From the NCBI GenBank assembly GCA_027575765.1, contig JANBPT010000073.1, positions 18,887 through 82,886 on the forward strand: a DNA stretch of 64,000 bases, written 5' to 3'. The notes under the pieces are model-generated. The model made no database searches. It was not told the origin of the DNA and saw only the letters and a program-made list of their open reading frames with translations. Origin of the DNA: Tieghemiomyces parasiticus. Taxonomy: Eukaryota > Kickxellomycota > Dimargaritomycetes > Dimargaritales > Dimargaritaceae. Position 1 is the first letter of the stretch. Every line of letters begins with the position of its first letter. A program made the translations under genes and the position numbers. Positions 33,575-45,100 of this stretch are shown here, piece after piece.

Positions 33575-36289
33575 CTATTCAGTCACTATTTTAAGCTCGT
33601 CAGCATCTCCATCCTCGCCAGCGTTCATCTTATCCTCACCCACGCCAGCGTTCATCTTGTCCTCACTCTCGGCAGCCTTTATCTCGTCCACCATAGCCCT
33701 CGCATCCGCCTCGGCCTCCTCGGCAGTTTCCGCGTGGCAAGCAGTAGCGGCACCGAAGAGACGGTTCTCCTCGCTGAACCCGATATACAAGTACTCTTCC
33801 ACTTTACCAGTACGGCGCATTCGGGAACGCAGCTGGTTTCTCTTGCTAGTGATGCCCTTACAGGGTGGGGTAAAGCCAAACGGGAGAGTGGTGAGGAGCT
33901 GAGCATGCCTGACTTTGGCGCCCCCAGCTTTACGGCGTTGCCGACTGGTCGGGAGACCGGCGGGCCTCGGACCACGCTTTCCGTTAAGGCCCGCATTCTG
34001 GGAGTCATCATCAGTTCGGCTCAACTTTACGCGGGTGACACAGTGCACATTCCACAGTATGATATCGCCGGAAGCGGCGGGGTTAACGGCAATGCCCGTA
34101 AAGGGGGCCTTCCGCCGGGCTTTGTGATCGCTAGTGTCGGGGTCTGCGCCCGAGACCAGGGCGAGATCTTCGGCGCTAAAACACTTGACTACATCCTTGG
34201 TGGCCAGGTCGTAGACGAAGGTAGCCCGACTGACGAAACTCAGGATGAGGTGCGACTGAGTGGGGTCGAACCCGAGGGCCGTGCAGGGATCGACATGGCG
34301 GACGAGTGTGATGGCCGTGGTGAAGGTATGGAGGTTGAATACTCGAACCACCCGGCGGTCGTCGGCGGTTGCGAGCCACTGGCCGTCGTCGCTGACCGCC
34401 ATGAGCTGGATTTGGGCACCAGGGTCGCCCGTCGCGGCGGATCCGATGGCCGTGGCATTGTTAGCGATGGAGAGGCGGTCGGCAAGGAGGTAATCGTACT
34501 TTGTGTGGGCCTGGGTGGTCACAGCGGGGGATTTGCGATGATCGAGGAACTGGTGGATGATGCTGCCCGGGGTAAGTGCACGAGCATCTAGGTCCATCGA
34601 TCCTTCTGCGTCACTCCCTTCGCCGTCGTCCTTGGCACCCTCTTTCAGATCGATAACTGAGACCCGGGAGTCCACGTCGGCCAGGATCAGTCGAGAACTG
34701 TCGGGGGTAAAGCGGATGTGGCGGGCGCCGCGGAAGGCCGTCTTCACCGGGAGAGCGGCGACCGGGGGGAATTTACCACCGACACGGGACACGGCCACGT
34801 CACGCTCGTCCACGTTAAGGTGGAACAGCCTTACCTGTTCCACGTCACTCACAGCGGCCCACTGGCCATCGGCCGAGATGTCACTGGCGATGATATCCAA
34901 AGGGGACGACAAGGTGACACTGCAGATGGGCTGTACGGCCGGTTCGGACGACACTAGAGGTAGATTTCGCTGGCCCTGATCCACTGTCGCACGCCGGAGC
35001 GGGGAGATGGGGAAGCGACCCTGGCCGAGTATGTAGCCCTGGATGGGCGCCGGTCGAACTGACGGGGGGCCGCCGAGGTCCCACAACTCGAACGTGTTGC
35101 GGTAGTGGAACAGACCCCAGCAGCGCTGATGAGCGACGCTGAAACACGGCAGGACCGGGGCGACGTAGCGAGCCATCGGCATCGACAGATCGTTGGGCAT
35201 GACAAGCAAGCGGACACCGGCCGTGACGATGCCGAAGTCTGGTATCGCCGGGGCAGCCAGTGCCTGGATAGCGTTGTTAGAGAACCGCACCATGCCGTTC
35301 CCCACGTACATGGCACTCTCCGCCAGGGGATTGTCGGTACCATTAGTCGACTGGGCCTGATGGATTTGGCCATTGTTAGATTTGAAGGTGGAATCGCGAA
35401 CCAGGGTTACTAACTTGTGATCCAGGCCACCCGTATAAATGTAGTTGTAGTCAACCGAGGCTGCCAGGGCGGTGATGTCGCCGTCGTGGAGGTGGAGTTG
35501 GCTGACAAGCGTGTGGTTAACGGTTTCGTAGAAGAGAAGTTCGCCCGACGCCGTGCCCACCGCCACCATGTTGTCGGGCAGCGGGAGCAGGGTCCAGATA
35601 CCGGCCGCGACTCCACGGGCGCGGGCCGGGGAAAACTGGCCCATCACCATACCCTTGGCTGCGTCCCACTCGACCACCATGCCCCTGGCATCGCCGGCGA
35701 GCACGCTACGGCGGTTGACGCCCCAGGCCAGGGACCGAAGGCCATGGCCCTCCGGGTGGTTCAAGATTTTGTTCAGTACCAGGCCACTCTCCTGGATCTC
35801 GTACACAGTGACAAATCCCGCTTTGCAACCGACAGCAAGGTAGGTCTGGGTAGAATCGACGGCCATGCAGTAGATGGGGTGCGGGCCGACCTGAGTGGTG
35901 TGCTTGATTATACCCCGCGCCAGATCCCACTCGTCGATATAACCGTGCAGCCCCGTCGAGAAGAGCCGCAGCGGCGCATAGGGGATAGACGGGGCCGACC
36001 GTCCGCCGTTCTCCATCCTGGACTGGTGGTAATGACGCTGGTCATCGGACAACGGTTGGTGCACCCAGCAGAGGGCTTCAAGGGAGGAGTTGGCGGCGCC
36101 AGGTATGAACTTTTCGAGCATAAGGTGGTGGTCCAGACTACGGATCTCGATCTGACCGTTTTCCCGGCCGCACGCTACGAACTGCCCCCAGGTACATGAC
36201 TGCGGGCTGAGCGCCAGCGCCCGGTAGAGCGACTGCAGCGGCCGCACGTCCTTCCATAGCTTGACGCTGATGTCGGTCTTAGGCGCCAT
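33575..36289 (-). CDS. UTP4: U3 snoRNP / SSU processome WD40 protein Utp4 (Cirhin)
   Basis: Utp4 is a t-UTP (UtpA) component of the small-subunit processome, needed for pre-18S rRNA processing in the nucleolus. Single exon, 904 residues from the ATG at 36289; an ATG at 36382 is in frame but adds an unconserved leader. It has two WD40-type propellers. Family blocks include FVACGRENGQIEIRSLDHH, SSLEALCWVHQ, LRLFSTGLHGYIDEWDL, YLAVGCKAGFVTVYEI, LRSLAWGVNRRSVLAGDARG and NYIYTGGLDHKLV. A later WDLGG-type segment and second propeller follow. The C-terminus is basic then acidic, with a 9-residue duplication (EDKMNAG twice). Divergent from the SUCLG1 gene. Confidence 0.88.
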   Translation of the reverse strand: MAPKTDISVKLWKDVRPLQSLYRALALSPQSCTWGQFVACGRENGQIEIRSLDHHLMLEKFIPGAANSSLEALCWVHQPLSDDQRHYHQSRMENGGRSAPSIPYAPLRLFSTGLHGYIDEWDLARGIIKHTTQVGPHPIYCMAVDSTQTYLAVGCKAGFVTVYEIQESGLVLNKILNHPEGHGLRSLAWGVNRRSVLAGDARGMVVEWDAAKGMVMGQFSPARARGVAAGIWTLLPLPDNMVAVGTASGELLFYETVNHTLVSQLHLHDGDITALAASVDYNYIYTGGLDHKLVTLVRDSTFKSNNGQIHQAQSTNGTDNPLAESAMYVGNGMVRFSNNAIQALAAPAIPDFGIVTAGVRLLVMPNDLSMPMARYVAPVLPCFSVAHQRCWGLFHYRNTFELWDLGGPPSVRPAPIQGYILGQGRFPISPLRRATVDQGQRNLPLVSSEPAVQPICSVTLSSPLDIIASDISADGQWAAVSDVEQVRLFHLNVDERDVAVSRVGGKFPPVAALPVKTAFRGARHIRFTPDSSRLILADVDSRVSVIDLKEGAKDDGEGSDAEGSMDLDARALTPGSIIHQFLDHRKSPAVTTQAHTKYDYLLADRLSIANNATAIGSAATGDPGAQIQLMAVSDDGQWLATADDRRVVRVFNLHTFTTAITLVRHVDPCTALGFDPTQSHLILSFVSRATFVYDLATKDVVKCFSAEDLALVSGADPDTSDHKARRKAPFTGIAVNPAASGDIILWNVHCVTRVKLSRTDDDSQNAGLNGKRGPRPAGLPTSRQRRKAGGAKVRHAQLLTTLPFGFTPPCKGITSKRNQLRSRMRRTGKVEEYLYIGFSEENRLFGAATACHAETAEEAEADARAMVDEIKAAESEDKMNAGVGEDKMNAGEDGDADELKIVTE

Positions 36290-37384
36290 GGTTTTATCCG
36301 CGAGCTGTGGAGGGAAGGGTTGGTGAAGTATCCGCGCTATGAGTATAAGAGAGGGAAATGGGAGAGGCTCAAGGTACAACACCGTGCGGGCATGGTAAAT
36401 GGAAGGTGATCAGGGGCATTCGGGGTAGCGTAGCTCGGGTGCAAAAAAGGTCCAAGACGAATCTGCGACTGGCTGCGATTCGGTGCTCGAGTCGGCCCAG
36501 TTTTTTGCATAGTTTTTTTTTTTCAGTGGTAACCTCGTTGCGGAGGCTCGGCCGCCCACCTGTAGCTCTACAGTACCTTATTTGTAGTGGTCGCCCGCAG
36601 AGCTAGGCTAAAGGTCCAATGATCCTGGCTCCACCTTATGGGTACCATAGGAGGAGGGAAGAACATTATTTCCAACGGTTTGGTAGGCTAGTACTGGAAC
36701 ATTAGTTTGCAGTTATATTAGCCATCGCGGGCGCCCAAACTTTAGCGGCATGGAAACTTAGTGCCCTGAATTTAGAAATTTCAACATAGCTGGCGCTAAA
36801 CTGACCACATACCCTATCTGGGTTCTATTCGGCACACTATAGCGGCCAGCAATCTCCACAACCACCAAACCCTTAAAGCAAGCAATCGTTGGCGATTAAA
36901 TATCAAGGCAAAAGTATAGCCACGCAAGCTCAAGCCCTCCGATTAGGTCCACGTGTAGGCTCTTCGACTTACTCCTGTGCACCATTCCATGGCTCCCCCA
37001 GTGCCATCGTCCTGACTATCACCGGCCAGCGTTCCTTTCATACAAAACCGCCCGGCGGCTAGCCTCTTTGCCCCACGGCGGGAAGAGCGTTCGTTCTAGT
37101 GTACGCCCCTCACCCAACCCACCCTGTCAGTGGAGCTGCCCCCGAGTCGTCAGCGTCTTCCAGGCCCACTCACAGCCGCCCTAACGGAGTCGTCGTTATC
37201 CCTTCCGCTTCAGTTGCCCTACCCGTCACGAGCCCAGCCTAGCCCTCTCTCACCCCCCCCCCCACCCTCCCCACCAGGCCCACGATTCCACCACCAAGCA
37301 CTACGCTCATCTTGCGGCTACGCCTAATCTATATTCCATCGTAACTACTCCATTCGCTAGATTCATCCGCTCCAATCTACCGCC
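36290..37384. other. Divergent promoter region between UTP4 and succinyl-CoA ligase
   Basis: 1.1 kb with a T-run at 36513-36522 and a C-run near 37250-37266. No gene supported. Confidence 0.45.
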
Positions 37385-38695
37385 ATGCTTCGTCTTGCCG
37401 CCTCCCGATTCGGTACGTTACCATGTAGACCGGGCCCTGTCTCTGCCTCAGCCCCCTGATACGTATCCATTTTGCGAGATCCATGGTCGGGGGCGCTGAG
37501 ACTGACTGGGCTTGGCTCCCCTCAGGCGGTCTGTATACCCATGATACGGACAACCATTTCGATATCATGGGGCCTTGCCTCGGTTGTAACTGGACACACG
37601 GAGAACGTCGGCTACCGGACCCGATCGCCTTTCCGGGGCCCTGTTTGCCGCTTTCCCCTCGTAATACTTATCCTACGCTATAATTAACCCCATGCTACTC
37701 TCCCCTACGTCGTTCTATCGCTCGCCACTTCAGCGCCCCGCCGCGCCTTCTCCACGTCGCTCGGGCGCGCTTCGCCTTATGACAGCACCTTTGGCAACAT
37801 GGCCATCGGCAAGGACACGCGCGTTATTTGCCAGGGTTTCACGGGCAAGCAAGGTACCTTCCACTCGCAGCAGGCGATCGAGTACGGCACCAAGATGGTG
37901 GGCGGCACCTCCCCGTCTAAGGCCGGTACCACTCACCTGGGTCTACCTGTGTTCGGCACCGTCAAGGAGGCTGTCCGTGAGGTCAAGCCCGACGCCTCGG
38001 TCATCTACGTCCCGCCGCCAGGCGCCGCTGCGGCCATCCTGGAGGCCATTGAGAACGAGGTTCCCCTTGTCGTGGCCATCACCGAAGGCATCCCGCAGAA
38101 GGACATGATCACCGTGGTTAAGGCCCTCCAGTCCCAGAACAAGACCCGGCTCATCGGGCCCAACTGCCCCGGCATTATCAAGCCCGGCGCCTGCAAGATT
38201 GGTATCATGCCTGGTCACATCCACAGCGCCGGAAAGATTGGCGTGGTGTCGCGGTCGGGCACCCTGACCTACGAGGCCGTCCACCAGACCACGGCCGTCG
38301 GGCTGGGCCAGTCGCTGGTGGTCGGGATCGGTGGTGACCCGTTCAACGGGACTAACTTTATCGATTGCCTCAAGGTGTTTCTCAATGACCCCGAGACCGA
38401 GGGCATCATCCTCATCGGCGAGATTGGCGGGTCGGCCGAGGAGGAGGCCGCCGCGTACCTCCGTGAGCACAACCTGTCCCGGACCAACCCCAAGCCCGTC
38501 GTGTCCTTCATCGCCGGTCTCACCGCCCCGCCCGGCCGTCGTATGGGCCACGCTGGTGCCATCATCGCCGGAGGTAAGGGTACCGCCCAGGACAAGATCA
38601 AGGCCCTCGAAGATGTGAACGTTGTCGTGTCCAAGTCTCCCGCTCAGCTCGGTACGCTCATGCACCAGGCCATGAAGGACGCTGGTCTGGCCTAA
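37385..38695 (+). CDS. LSC1: Succinyl-CoA ligase alpha subunit, mitochondrial
   Basis: TCA-cycle enzyme subunit that binds CoA and carries the phosphohistidine in succinyl-CoA/succinate interconversion in the matrix. Two exons: 37385-37412 (28 nt) and 37734-38695; intron 321 nt (GTACGT...TTCAG, phase 1). The product is 329 residues. The mini-exon supplies the start of the presequence (MLRLAASRF), then [12 protein letters not shown] start at the ATG of 37799 would lack this targeting signal. Family blocks: [66 protein letters not shown], and MGHAGAI with the catalytic H282. Long antisense frames here are shadows of its GC-rich codons. Confidence 0.96.
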
Positions 38696-39074
38696 GTACC
38701 TTCTTTCCCAGCAAGTATATGTGATCACTGGTCGTCCACTGCGGATGCCCGCCTACCGAGCCCTTCAGCCGAAGACCTCACGCTGCCCTCTGTGATTGGC
38801 TTGAACGGCAGTTATTAAAGCTGGTATTTATAATTAGTATTTTTTTGGTTAGTTCCGTTAAAACTGCGTACGTTAATCCCCCACTGCAAATTGTTCATGT
38901 TGCACCACTTAACGCTTAAGCTTGGAGGAAGTACTTATCGCTTTCAGTCCCGGCCTTTAGTACTGGGTTCGAGGCCTATTTTTATAAAAAAAATATATAG
39001 TAAATCCGGCAATGACCTCGGTCATTGTGATGGCACAAGAAAGGCTCAGCTCTGAGCGCCATGCTAGATTTTTT
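38696..39074. other. Spacer between convergent genes
   Basis: AT-rich 3' flank of two convergent genes. GGGTTCGAGGCC at 38967-38978 resembles a tRNA B box but no tRNA folds around it. Confidence 0.45.
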
Positions 39075-39827
39075 TTAGAGGTCAATGGACTTGCCCTGCT
39101 CTTTTAGGGCCTGCTGAACGTCCAGCTCCACGTCCCGAAGCTGGGACCGGAGGCTGAGCTGTTCGCGACTGCTCTGATCGTAGAGCCGGCGGGCATCTTG
39201 CTTCACGTTCTCCAGGTCATCCTTGGTGGCGATTTTTCCGCGCAGACCGTCGATTTCCTTCTCCAGTTCGCCGATACGCTTCAGGTAGCCACGGACCTGA
39301 GCGATGAGGGGTTTGGTCGGAGGGGGCGTACATGACAGAAATGACGGTGGTAAAGCGCAGTACAAGGTTAGATTCTAGGCAAGTCTAATTAGAACCCGCT
39401 GCAAAGTCGCGGTATTGGGTTGTACCGTTAGCCCAGTCGCCCTCCCTCAAACGAACCCACTCCTAGGGTAGGGGGGTGTCAATCTTACCTTCTCGGTTTC
39501 CTTGTACAACTCATCGACGGTGGTCAACAACTTGACATTGGCCTTCTGGATCTCCTCGACGAGGTACGACGCGCCGAACACCGAAGCGAAGGTGGCGCCA
39601 AGGAAGAGACCAAACAGGGCCGAGCGCACTGAGCTCTTGCGGGTAACCACCACCGTGGGCTGGGGAGTGGCAGCCGCAGTAGCAGCCTTGGAGATGGCCT
39701 CGCTGGCCTTCTCGGTCACCAGACGCGAGGTGTGCACATTCCGCGCGACCGCGAGAACCGACCGGCGGGCCAAGAGCTGCGTAAAGGCGGAAGTGGTGGT
39801 GGGGGTGAGAATGCTGAAGAGGGCCAT
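39075..39827 (-). CDS. Predicted mitochondrial membrane coiled-coil protein
   Basis: Two exons: 39827-39489 and 39296-39075; intron 192 nt (donor AAG|GTAAGA, acceptor GCTCAG|, phase 0). The product is 186 residues. Seen: an N-terminus fit for mitochondrial import (Ala/Arg/Ser-rich, LLARRSVLAVARNVHTSRLV); an Ala/Thr linker; one membrane segment at about 69-87 (SALFGLFLGATFASVFGAS); then a long coiled coil to the end (YLVEEIQKANVKL, LKRIGELEKEIDGLRGK, LRSQLRDVELDVQQALKEQG). I do not recognise the family. An inner-membrane anchored organiser is plausible but inferred. The intron is well supported because both sides continue the same heptad-like helix. Confidence 0.75.
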
Positions 39828-40823
39828 GGCGATAGAGTTTGCGTAGGCGATCGCGAGATGGGGTGTGGTGAAAATGAAATAGATCGGACAATGAAGCGGG
39901 TGGAAGGAGGTGAGGATTAACGTGACCAACAGAGTGGGAATGGAGATGGATAAGCGCTACCCAGCGTATGACCGATTCGCAAAGGATTGGTCGGCCTGGT
40001 TAGTAGTCCCTTGGATCTTGGTGGGTCGGGTATCCAGCATGTGCGGTACTCGGGCGACTTGCGCTCCCACATCCCCCCTCCCACCGCAGGCTGGTGTGGG
40101 GGGTTGGGTGGAGAGGGGATGAATTTGGCTACGGTACAGCGGGGCCGTATGGGAAGGAGCCTCCCCATTCAACTCGCCCACCAGGGGTGTGGTTTCCACT
40201 CGGGCTGACGTGGTTCCCTTAGACTTTTGGACGAGACCCTCTCGGCGTCGCTTTCAGGAAGTGCTTACAGCCTTGGGGTACGCTCTACGATAACTATCCC
40301 TTCAGGGACGCTAACCCATCAAGCAACAGATACCAACCATACATGTAGTCGGTAGGCTAAACGTTGGATAATTTCCGGTACGGTTCAGTGTAGCGTAATT
40401 CAACATTGAGTAATAGGCACCAGCAGCCATTATAAAGCAGAACAACATCCAGGATCCATTACCTGCTACATCCATTACACATCGATTCCAGAATGAGGCC
40501 AGCCACTGCACACCGCAGTATGATTCTAGTAAATGGGCTTAATTGGGGGGATTTATAGATGCAGGTCTAGAGGCCCAGGATAGGGGTAAGTCATGGGTGG
40601 GCGGTAAGACACGGCTACAGCCGTGATCATTAGAGACTGCATTAGCGTTAATCATCGAAGGATGCTGGTTGTGAGTAGATGTTATTATGAGATGTGCGAT
40701 CAGGGGGGGGGGGGAAGGGAAGGAGCAAACAGACCCTAGGGAGGAAGGGGGAGGCAATTATCAACTACAGACACGCGATAGCGTGATTGGATATTTATAA
40801 TACCAAATCAAAAGGTGTGTTGA
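39828..40823. other. Intergenic region
   Basis: Promoter side of the mitochondrial gene and 3' flank of the double-psi barrel gene. A G-run is at 40704-40714. No gene supported. Confidence 0.45.
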
Positions 40824-41591
40824 TTAGACAAAACCCCAGCTGATGCTCACGCGGCCGAGGGACGGGTCGGCAATAGCGTTGAAAGCGGCGGGACTGAGGT
40901 CGAGGTCGCCGGCGGCGCATCCGGGGCAACTATCGACGATCTTGATGGTGACGGACCCGCTGGGACCGGTCACGGAGACCATACGACCGCAGTTGGGGTT
41001 GTTGTTGGGGTTGGCGGACTGACCCATATCAGGGAAGCTGAGGGCACCGATAAGTTCGGAGTCGGAGCTGGTCCAGCCACAGGAACCCATACCGGCGTTG
41101 TAGAAAGTACCCTGGCCGGTGTGGGAGCCACTGGGGACAGTGGTCTTGTAAACCGGGGCAGGAGTGGTGGGCTCAACAGCAGGGGTGGTCGGCTCAGGGG
41201 CCGGTGGGGTGCTGGTGGTTGTGGGGACAGGCGCCGGAGTGGTCACCTGGGCCGGCGGCGGGTTAGAGCTGGTGATGGGCTGAATGACGGTGGAAGTGAC
41301 GGGCGGGGCGACTTCGGTGGAGGAAGTGATCGGGGTGACTTCGGTGTTGGCGATCGGGGTGCTCGAGCTGATATCAATGGGGGTCTCAACGACATAGGGC
41401 AGCGAGGTGGTGGTGGGCATGGTGGGAAGTGTGGTGGTGGGCTCGGCGGTAGGAGTCGGGATCACGTCGGTGATGGTGGGCACGGCACTGGAGGTGCGGG
41501 GCCTGCATTTTCTGGCGCGACGGCCTTCAACCAGGGAGCTCGAACTAGCCAGAGCCAGAGCAACCAGGGCGACGGTAGCGAGACGGACCAT
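40824..41591 (-). CDS. Secreted RlpA-like double-psi beta-barrel (expansin/barwin-like) protein
   Basis: 255 residues from the ATG at 41591. A clear signal peptide (MVRLATVALVALALASSSSL, cleavage near 23) is followed by a basic patch, a long Thr/Pro/Ser linker (about 31-155) likely O-mannosylated, and a C-terminal double-psi beta-barrel domain (158-255). Domain signs: TGQGTFYNAGMGSCGW, CGRMVSVTGPSGSVTIKIVD, SCPGCAAGDLDLSPAAF and the final RVSISWGFV. Cys 171, 201, 222 and 225 probably form two disulfides. D220 and D231 sit where related barrels keep acids. Family members loosen walls, inhibit proteases or bind glycans; which applies cannot be told. A 5'-UTR intron at about 41622-41698 (GTGAGT...TTTTAG) is possible. 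Confidence 0.85.
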   Translation of the reverse strand: MVRLATVALVALALASSSSLVEGRRARKCRPRTSSAVPTITDVIPTPTAEPTTTLPTMPTTTSLPYVVETPIDISSSTPIANTEVTPITSSTEVAPPVTSTVIQPITSSNPPPAQVTTPAPVPTTTSTPPAPEPTTPAVEPTTPAPVYKTTVPSGSHTGQGTFYNAGMGSCGWTSSDSELIGALSFPDMGQSANPNNNPNCGRMVSVTGPSGSVTIKIVDSCPGCAAGDLDLSPAAFNAIADPSLGRVSISWGFV

Positions 41592-42117
41592 ATTGGACGA
41601 GGTGTGGAGGTGCTGGTGTTGCTAAAACAAGGGACGAGGTTCCAAACTAGGTTCGATGACTTAACCGGTAAGTGATCGAGAAGGAATAGACTACTCACAA
41701 ACGAACGTGGGTAATTAAGACGCTGAAAGGTAATCAGTTACGCGAGGAAGGGTGACTGTCGAAAAGTAGGTAGGATAATCTCAATCAGCAACCAGGCAGA
41801 ATAGAGAGATCTGTATGTCAGGGCCCGTCGTGGAACCGAGGAACTAGGAGCGGCGAAATTAAAATGGGAGTGATGATCAAGTATTACTCACAGAGTATCC
41901 AAGACCAAAATGAACACTAAAAATTGAGTGAAAACTGTAACGAGAAGTTTACAGTGGCGCTTTCGTCGTAAATGGGGTGTTAACGAACGAGTATCGTGGT
42001 GGGGCGCGGTAGAACGTGAAGAGGGAGAGTAGGAGGCGAGGTACTTAAGCCTAGGGATGGAGGATGAATTAGCAAGACGAGGAGGAAACCCCGGAGCGGT
42101 CGGCCGGGATAGTGCGG

Positions 42118-42126
42118 TATATATAG
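42118..42126 (-). promoter_or_regulatory. TATA-like element upstream of the secreted barrel gene
   Basis: CTATATATA on the minus strand, about 530 nt before the ATG at 41591. It fits if the leader contains the proposed small intron. Confidence 0.25.
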
Positions 42127-45100
42127 CCGTCGCTTTTTCACCGGCCAGTAAGTCGTGTGGAAGAGGAGCGAGGCAGAGACACCATGATGAGAATGCGGAG
42201 CCACCCACCCCAAAGATCTCCTCGACCAGTTATCCGCTACCGCCTCATACTCCGACTCCTCGAATTTACTTTCCTCCTTCACCCTAATTTGCCAGCCACC
42301 CACTCCTCGACACCTATGTGGCCTACAGGTGGAGCGGAAGTGGGGTTGTCAATCCTCACCATGGGAATGGCGTTGGGGCCGCTTCGTACTCCTCTACAAC
42401 AGTTGATCTTTCCCACTTCTTATTCACTGGATATTGCCGCCCTTAGCCTCACGACCCCTCCCTCCCTCTTCTTCCTGCCATTGAAAAATAGAGGGCGGCT
42501 GGCTTGTAATCAACCCCTCCCCGGGCCGATCGTCGCAGCTCGGTTGGCCTTTTATTTATCAGCGCCTTACTAGGCCAGTCAGGGTGTCTGGATGAGCATC
42601 GGTCGTGCGAGGCAGCCAATTATACAGACAGGTGGCTGGGCCGGGGTTAGGCGGTTAGCGGTCAGTGGAGGTGAAAAATGGCCGGAGAGACAGGCGATCG
42701 AAGACATCCTCACCACTCACCAATCGCCTAGGCCAGTAGTTAAAGGATATAGGGGATTTTAAGATGGGACGAGATGCTCTTCACGAAGTTTGTATTTTTT
42801 AATAGGAAACGGGGTGGTAGCCGCAAAGGCTCTATCTGCTTCACTTCTACGGGATACACGTTTCGGGGTCTTCGAAGGATGAACAGCAATAAAATAGCTG
42901 ATAAAGGTAGCATGGAGGTGTATCAGGATCCCCGGGTGGCGATCGACCCCGTCCAACGCCTCCTCACTCTACCAGTCTCACCCAAGCCCATCATTGCATT
43001 TAGCAGGGAAGAGATCGCTAAGCATAGCCAAGTACGGAGGCCACGCAGACCTGGCCATGGTGATGGCGGCAGCCTGGCAACGCGTTAGGCAATCACCACC
43101 AATCGGGCCGGCTGAGTAATAATTTGGGACAGTGTATCGAGCAACCACTAGCTTTTTCCCATGGCTCAATTCCTAGCTATTGTAAGTAGTCAAGCACCAT
43201 AACCCCCCGGGCACTCCCGGTCGTGGGAGCGGGAGCGGGCGAGGTGATGTGGAGCCCAGCTGGTGAGCTGTATGGCTGCGGAGAAATAACCGTGACGAGA
43301 TAGTAGCGGTATTGATTCTAGTGGGTCCTGCCGGGAAAAGCCGGACATCCCGTCGGATCTCGGCGTGCGATGCATCACCATGGTGAATGGGGTTGTGGCT
43401 GGGAGGGGAACTAGAGTTGATTGCGGTCATTGGTAGGAAGGAAAGAAATAAAGCTGCCCATTAATGGCTGGTATTCAGAGCTCTGTATAACCAAAGACGG
43501 ATCGCGTTGGCCAATACTCGATTTCTACATAGGCAGATAGGCCCCTGGGATGCAAGGGTAACCTGCATCAGCCCTGGGTTGCTTCCCTCCGAACTCTGGC
43601 CCTAGCCGTGTGACATGAGCTGGCTGCGTAAGGTACGCTTAAGAAGGTAGTCGATGCAATGATCAAGCGGGCTCGCTGTAAAAGCGGCACCGTGGTAAGC
43701 CTGAGGCGTCCTGGATTATGTTACGTCGGTGGTTGCGTCAGAGTAATCGGGCAGCATTAACAATGTTGGGTACTGTGTCAGCTCACGCTATAATATGATA
43801 TGATGGTTACTGTCAACGTTCTACACTGTTGAGCCCAAAATACACAGGACGAGGGGCAGCTAATCATACTTCTTTTCACCATTAGGATCAGGCATGATGG
43901 CAAAGCGATACCAGTGTACGACCCTTAGAAAAATGGGGTGGTGAGGGAACAGCGGCGCCGCTTTGTAGGCGCCCTATTCCAGCCTTCCACATTTCCCATT
44001 TAGGAAGTGACTTAAGGGACGACAGAAGTGTATAAGTAGCGGCGATCTATCTTCCAGCTGTGTGCTTCTTGTGATGACCACATATGGCACTGCAGGCTGT
44101 TGGGTGAGGTGGTGAAGGGATGTGCGGTGTGTTGTGCCGCTCCCCACCGTCGAAAGTGCTCGGTTGGGAAAAGTAGATCCTGACCGACAAAGGACCAGCG
44201 CAGGTATCAAAATAGAAGGACAGGAGCATAAAATGCGATATGGTGGCGGTGTGCTATTTACGAGGCCTGTTTACGCTTCTGTTGTGCGCTCAGGTCAAGC
44301 AGCCCGTCTAAAAATGAAACTGTGGTGGAAGTGATAGTCCAAAAGGGGAAGTTTTTGCCCTGGCACCTCTCTCTTTGGCCGGCGTGATCCTCATATACAA
44401 CCAATCAGGCCGCTGCCAGCAGCCTTCGTTCTCTCAATAAGGAAAACAAGGAGGCTCATTTCGCTGGTGGGGAGTCAGAGTGGACTGATGGTGCTGGCAT
44501 TCAATCGAAAACAACCTAGTCGACTCGATTATGGCCGCTCGTGTGATCCACATCATCCCGCCGGCGGACCTTCAAATTCGCTCATCCTGAGCTTCAAGCC
44601 CACTTTGTGAGCAGACAGATCCTCGTGGGCTGGTAAGTTAGCAATCACATGTAAGCCGGTGTAGACGTTATGAGTTCCCGAATCTCTATCAATGCCCTGT
44701 TAGATAGATTAGCCAGCGCTCTCGCATTATTTTCCTCACAGAACAATGGCGATAGACGACTGTCAAAAGCACTGCCGGTATTCCACTTCACTAAGTCTAG
44801 AGTATTCATCAGCGACATGAATCTGGCAGGTTAGCACAATATTGCTGGGAAAGCCGCTCTGCAACGATCGAACAATAGGTACCACTCGAAACGAATGAAT
44901 CACCGCAGCTTCCTGTGTGGCACATTCAATGGGCAACACTGCACAGTCGTAGGATCTCAGAGTACTGGGTGCCTCGGAAATTACCGAATGGCTGCGTCCA
45001 GTTAAGTGCGCCTCATTCTATCGGTACGGTGGGGTCTCGGCCTCGATTCATACGTCGCCGAGCAAAACTCGCAGGGATAACCCGCATACCGTATTGCACA

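Noticed and set aside
33734..34591. 285-codon plus-strand frame opposite UTP4 (also 35417-36199)
   Set aside because: Both lie fully within the conserved UTP4 exon and have no recognisable domain; shadows of codon bias.
37943..38728. 261-codon minus-strand frame opposite the succinyl-CoA ligase gene
   Set aside because: It is the complement of GC-rich codons of a well-supported gene; composition is Gly/Asp/Val-biased and no domain is visible.
38940..38990. Possible tRNA (GGGTTCGAGGCC resembles a B box)
   Set aside because: No A box at proper distance and no paired T stem or acceptor stem.
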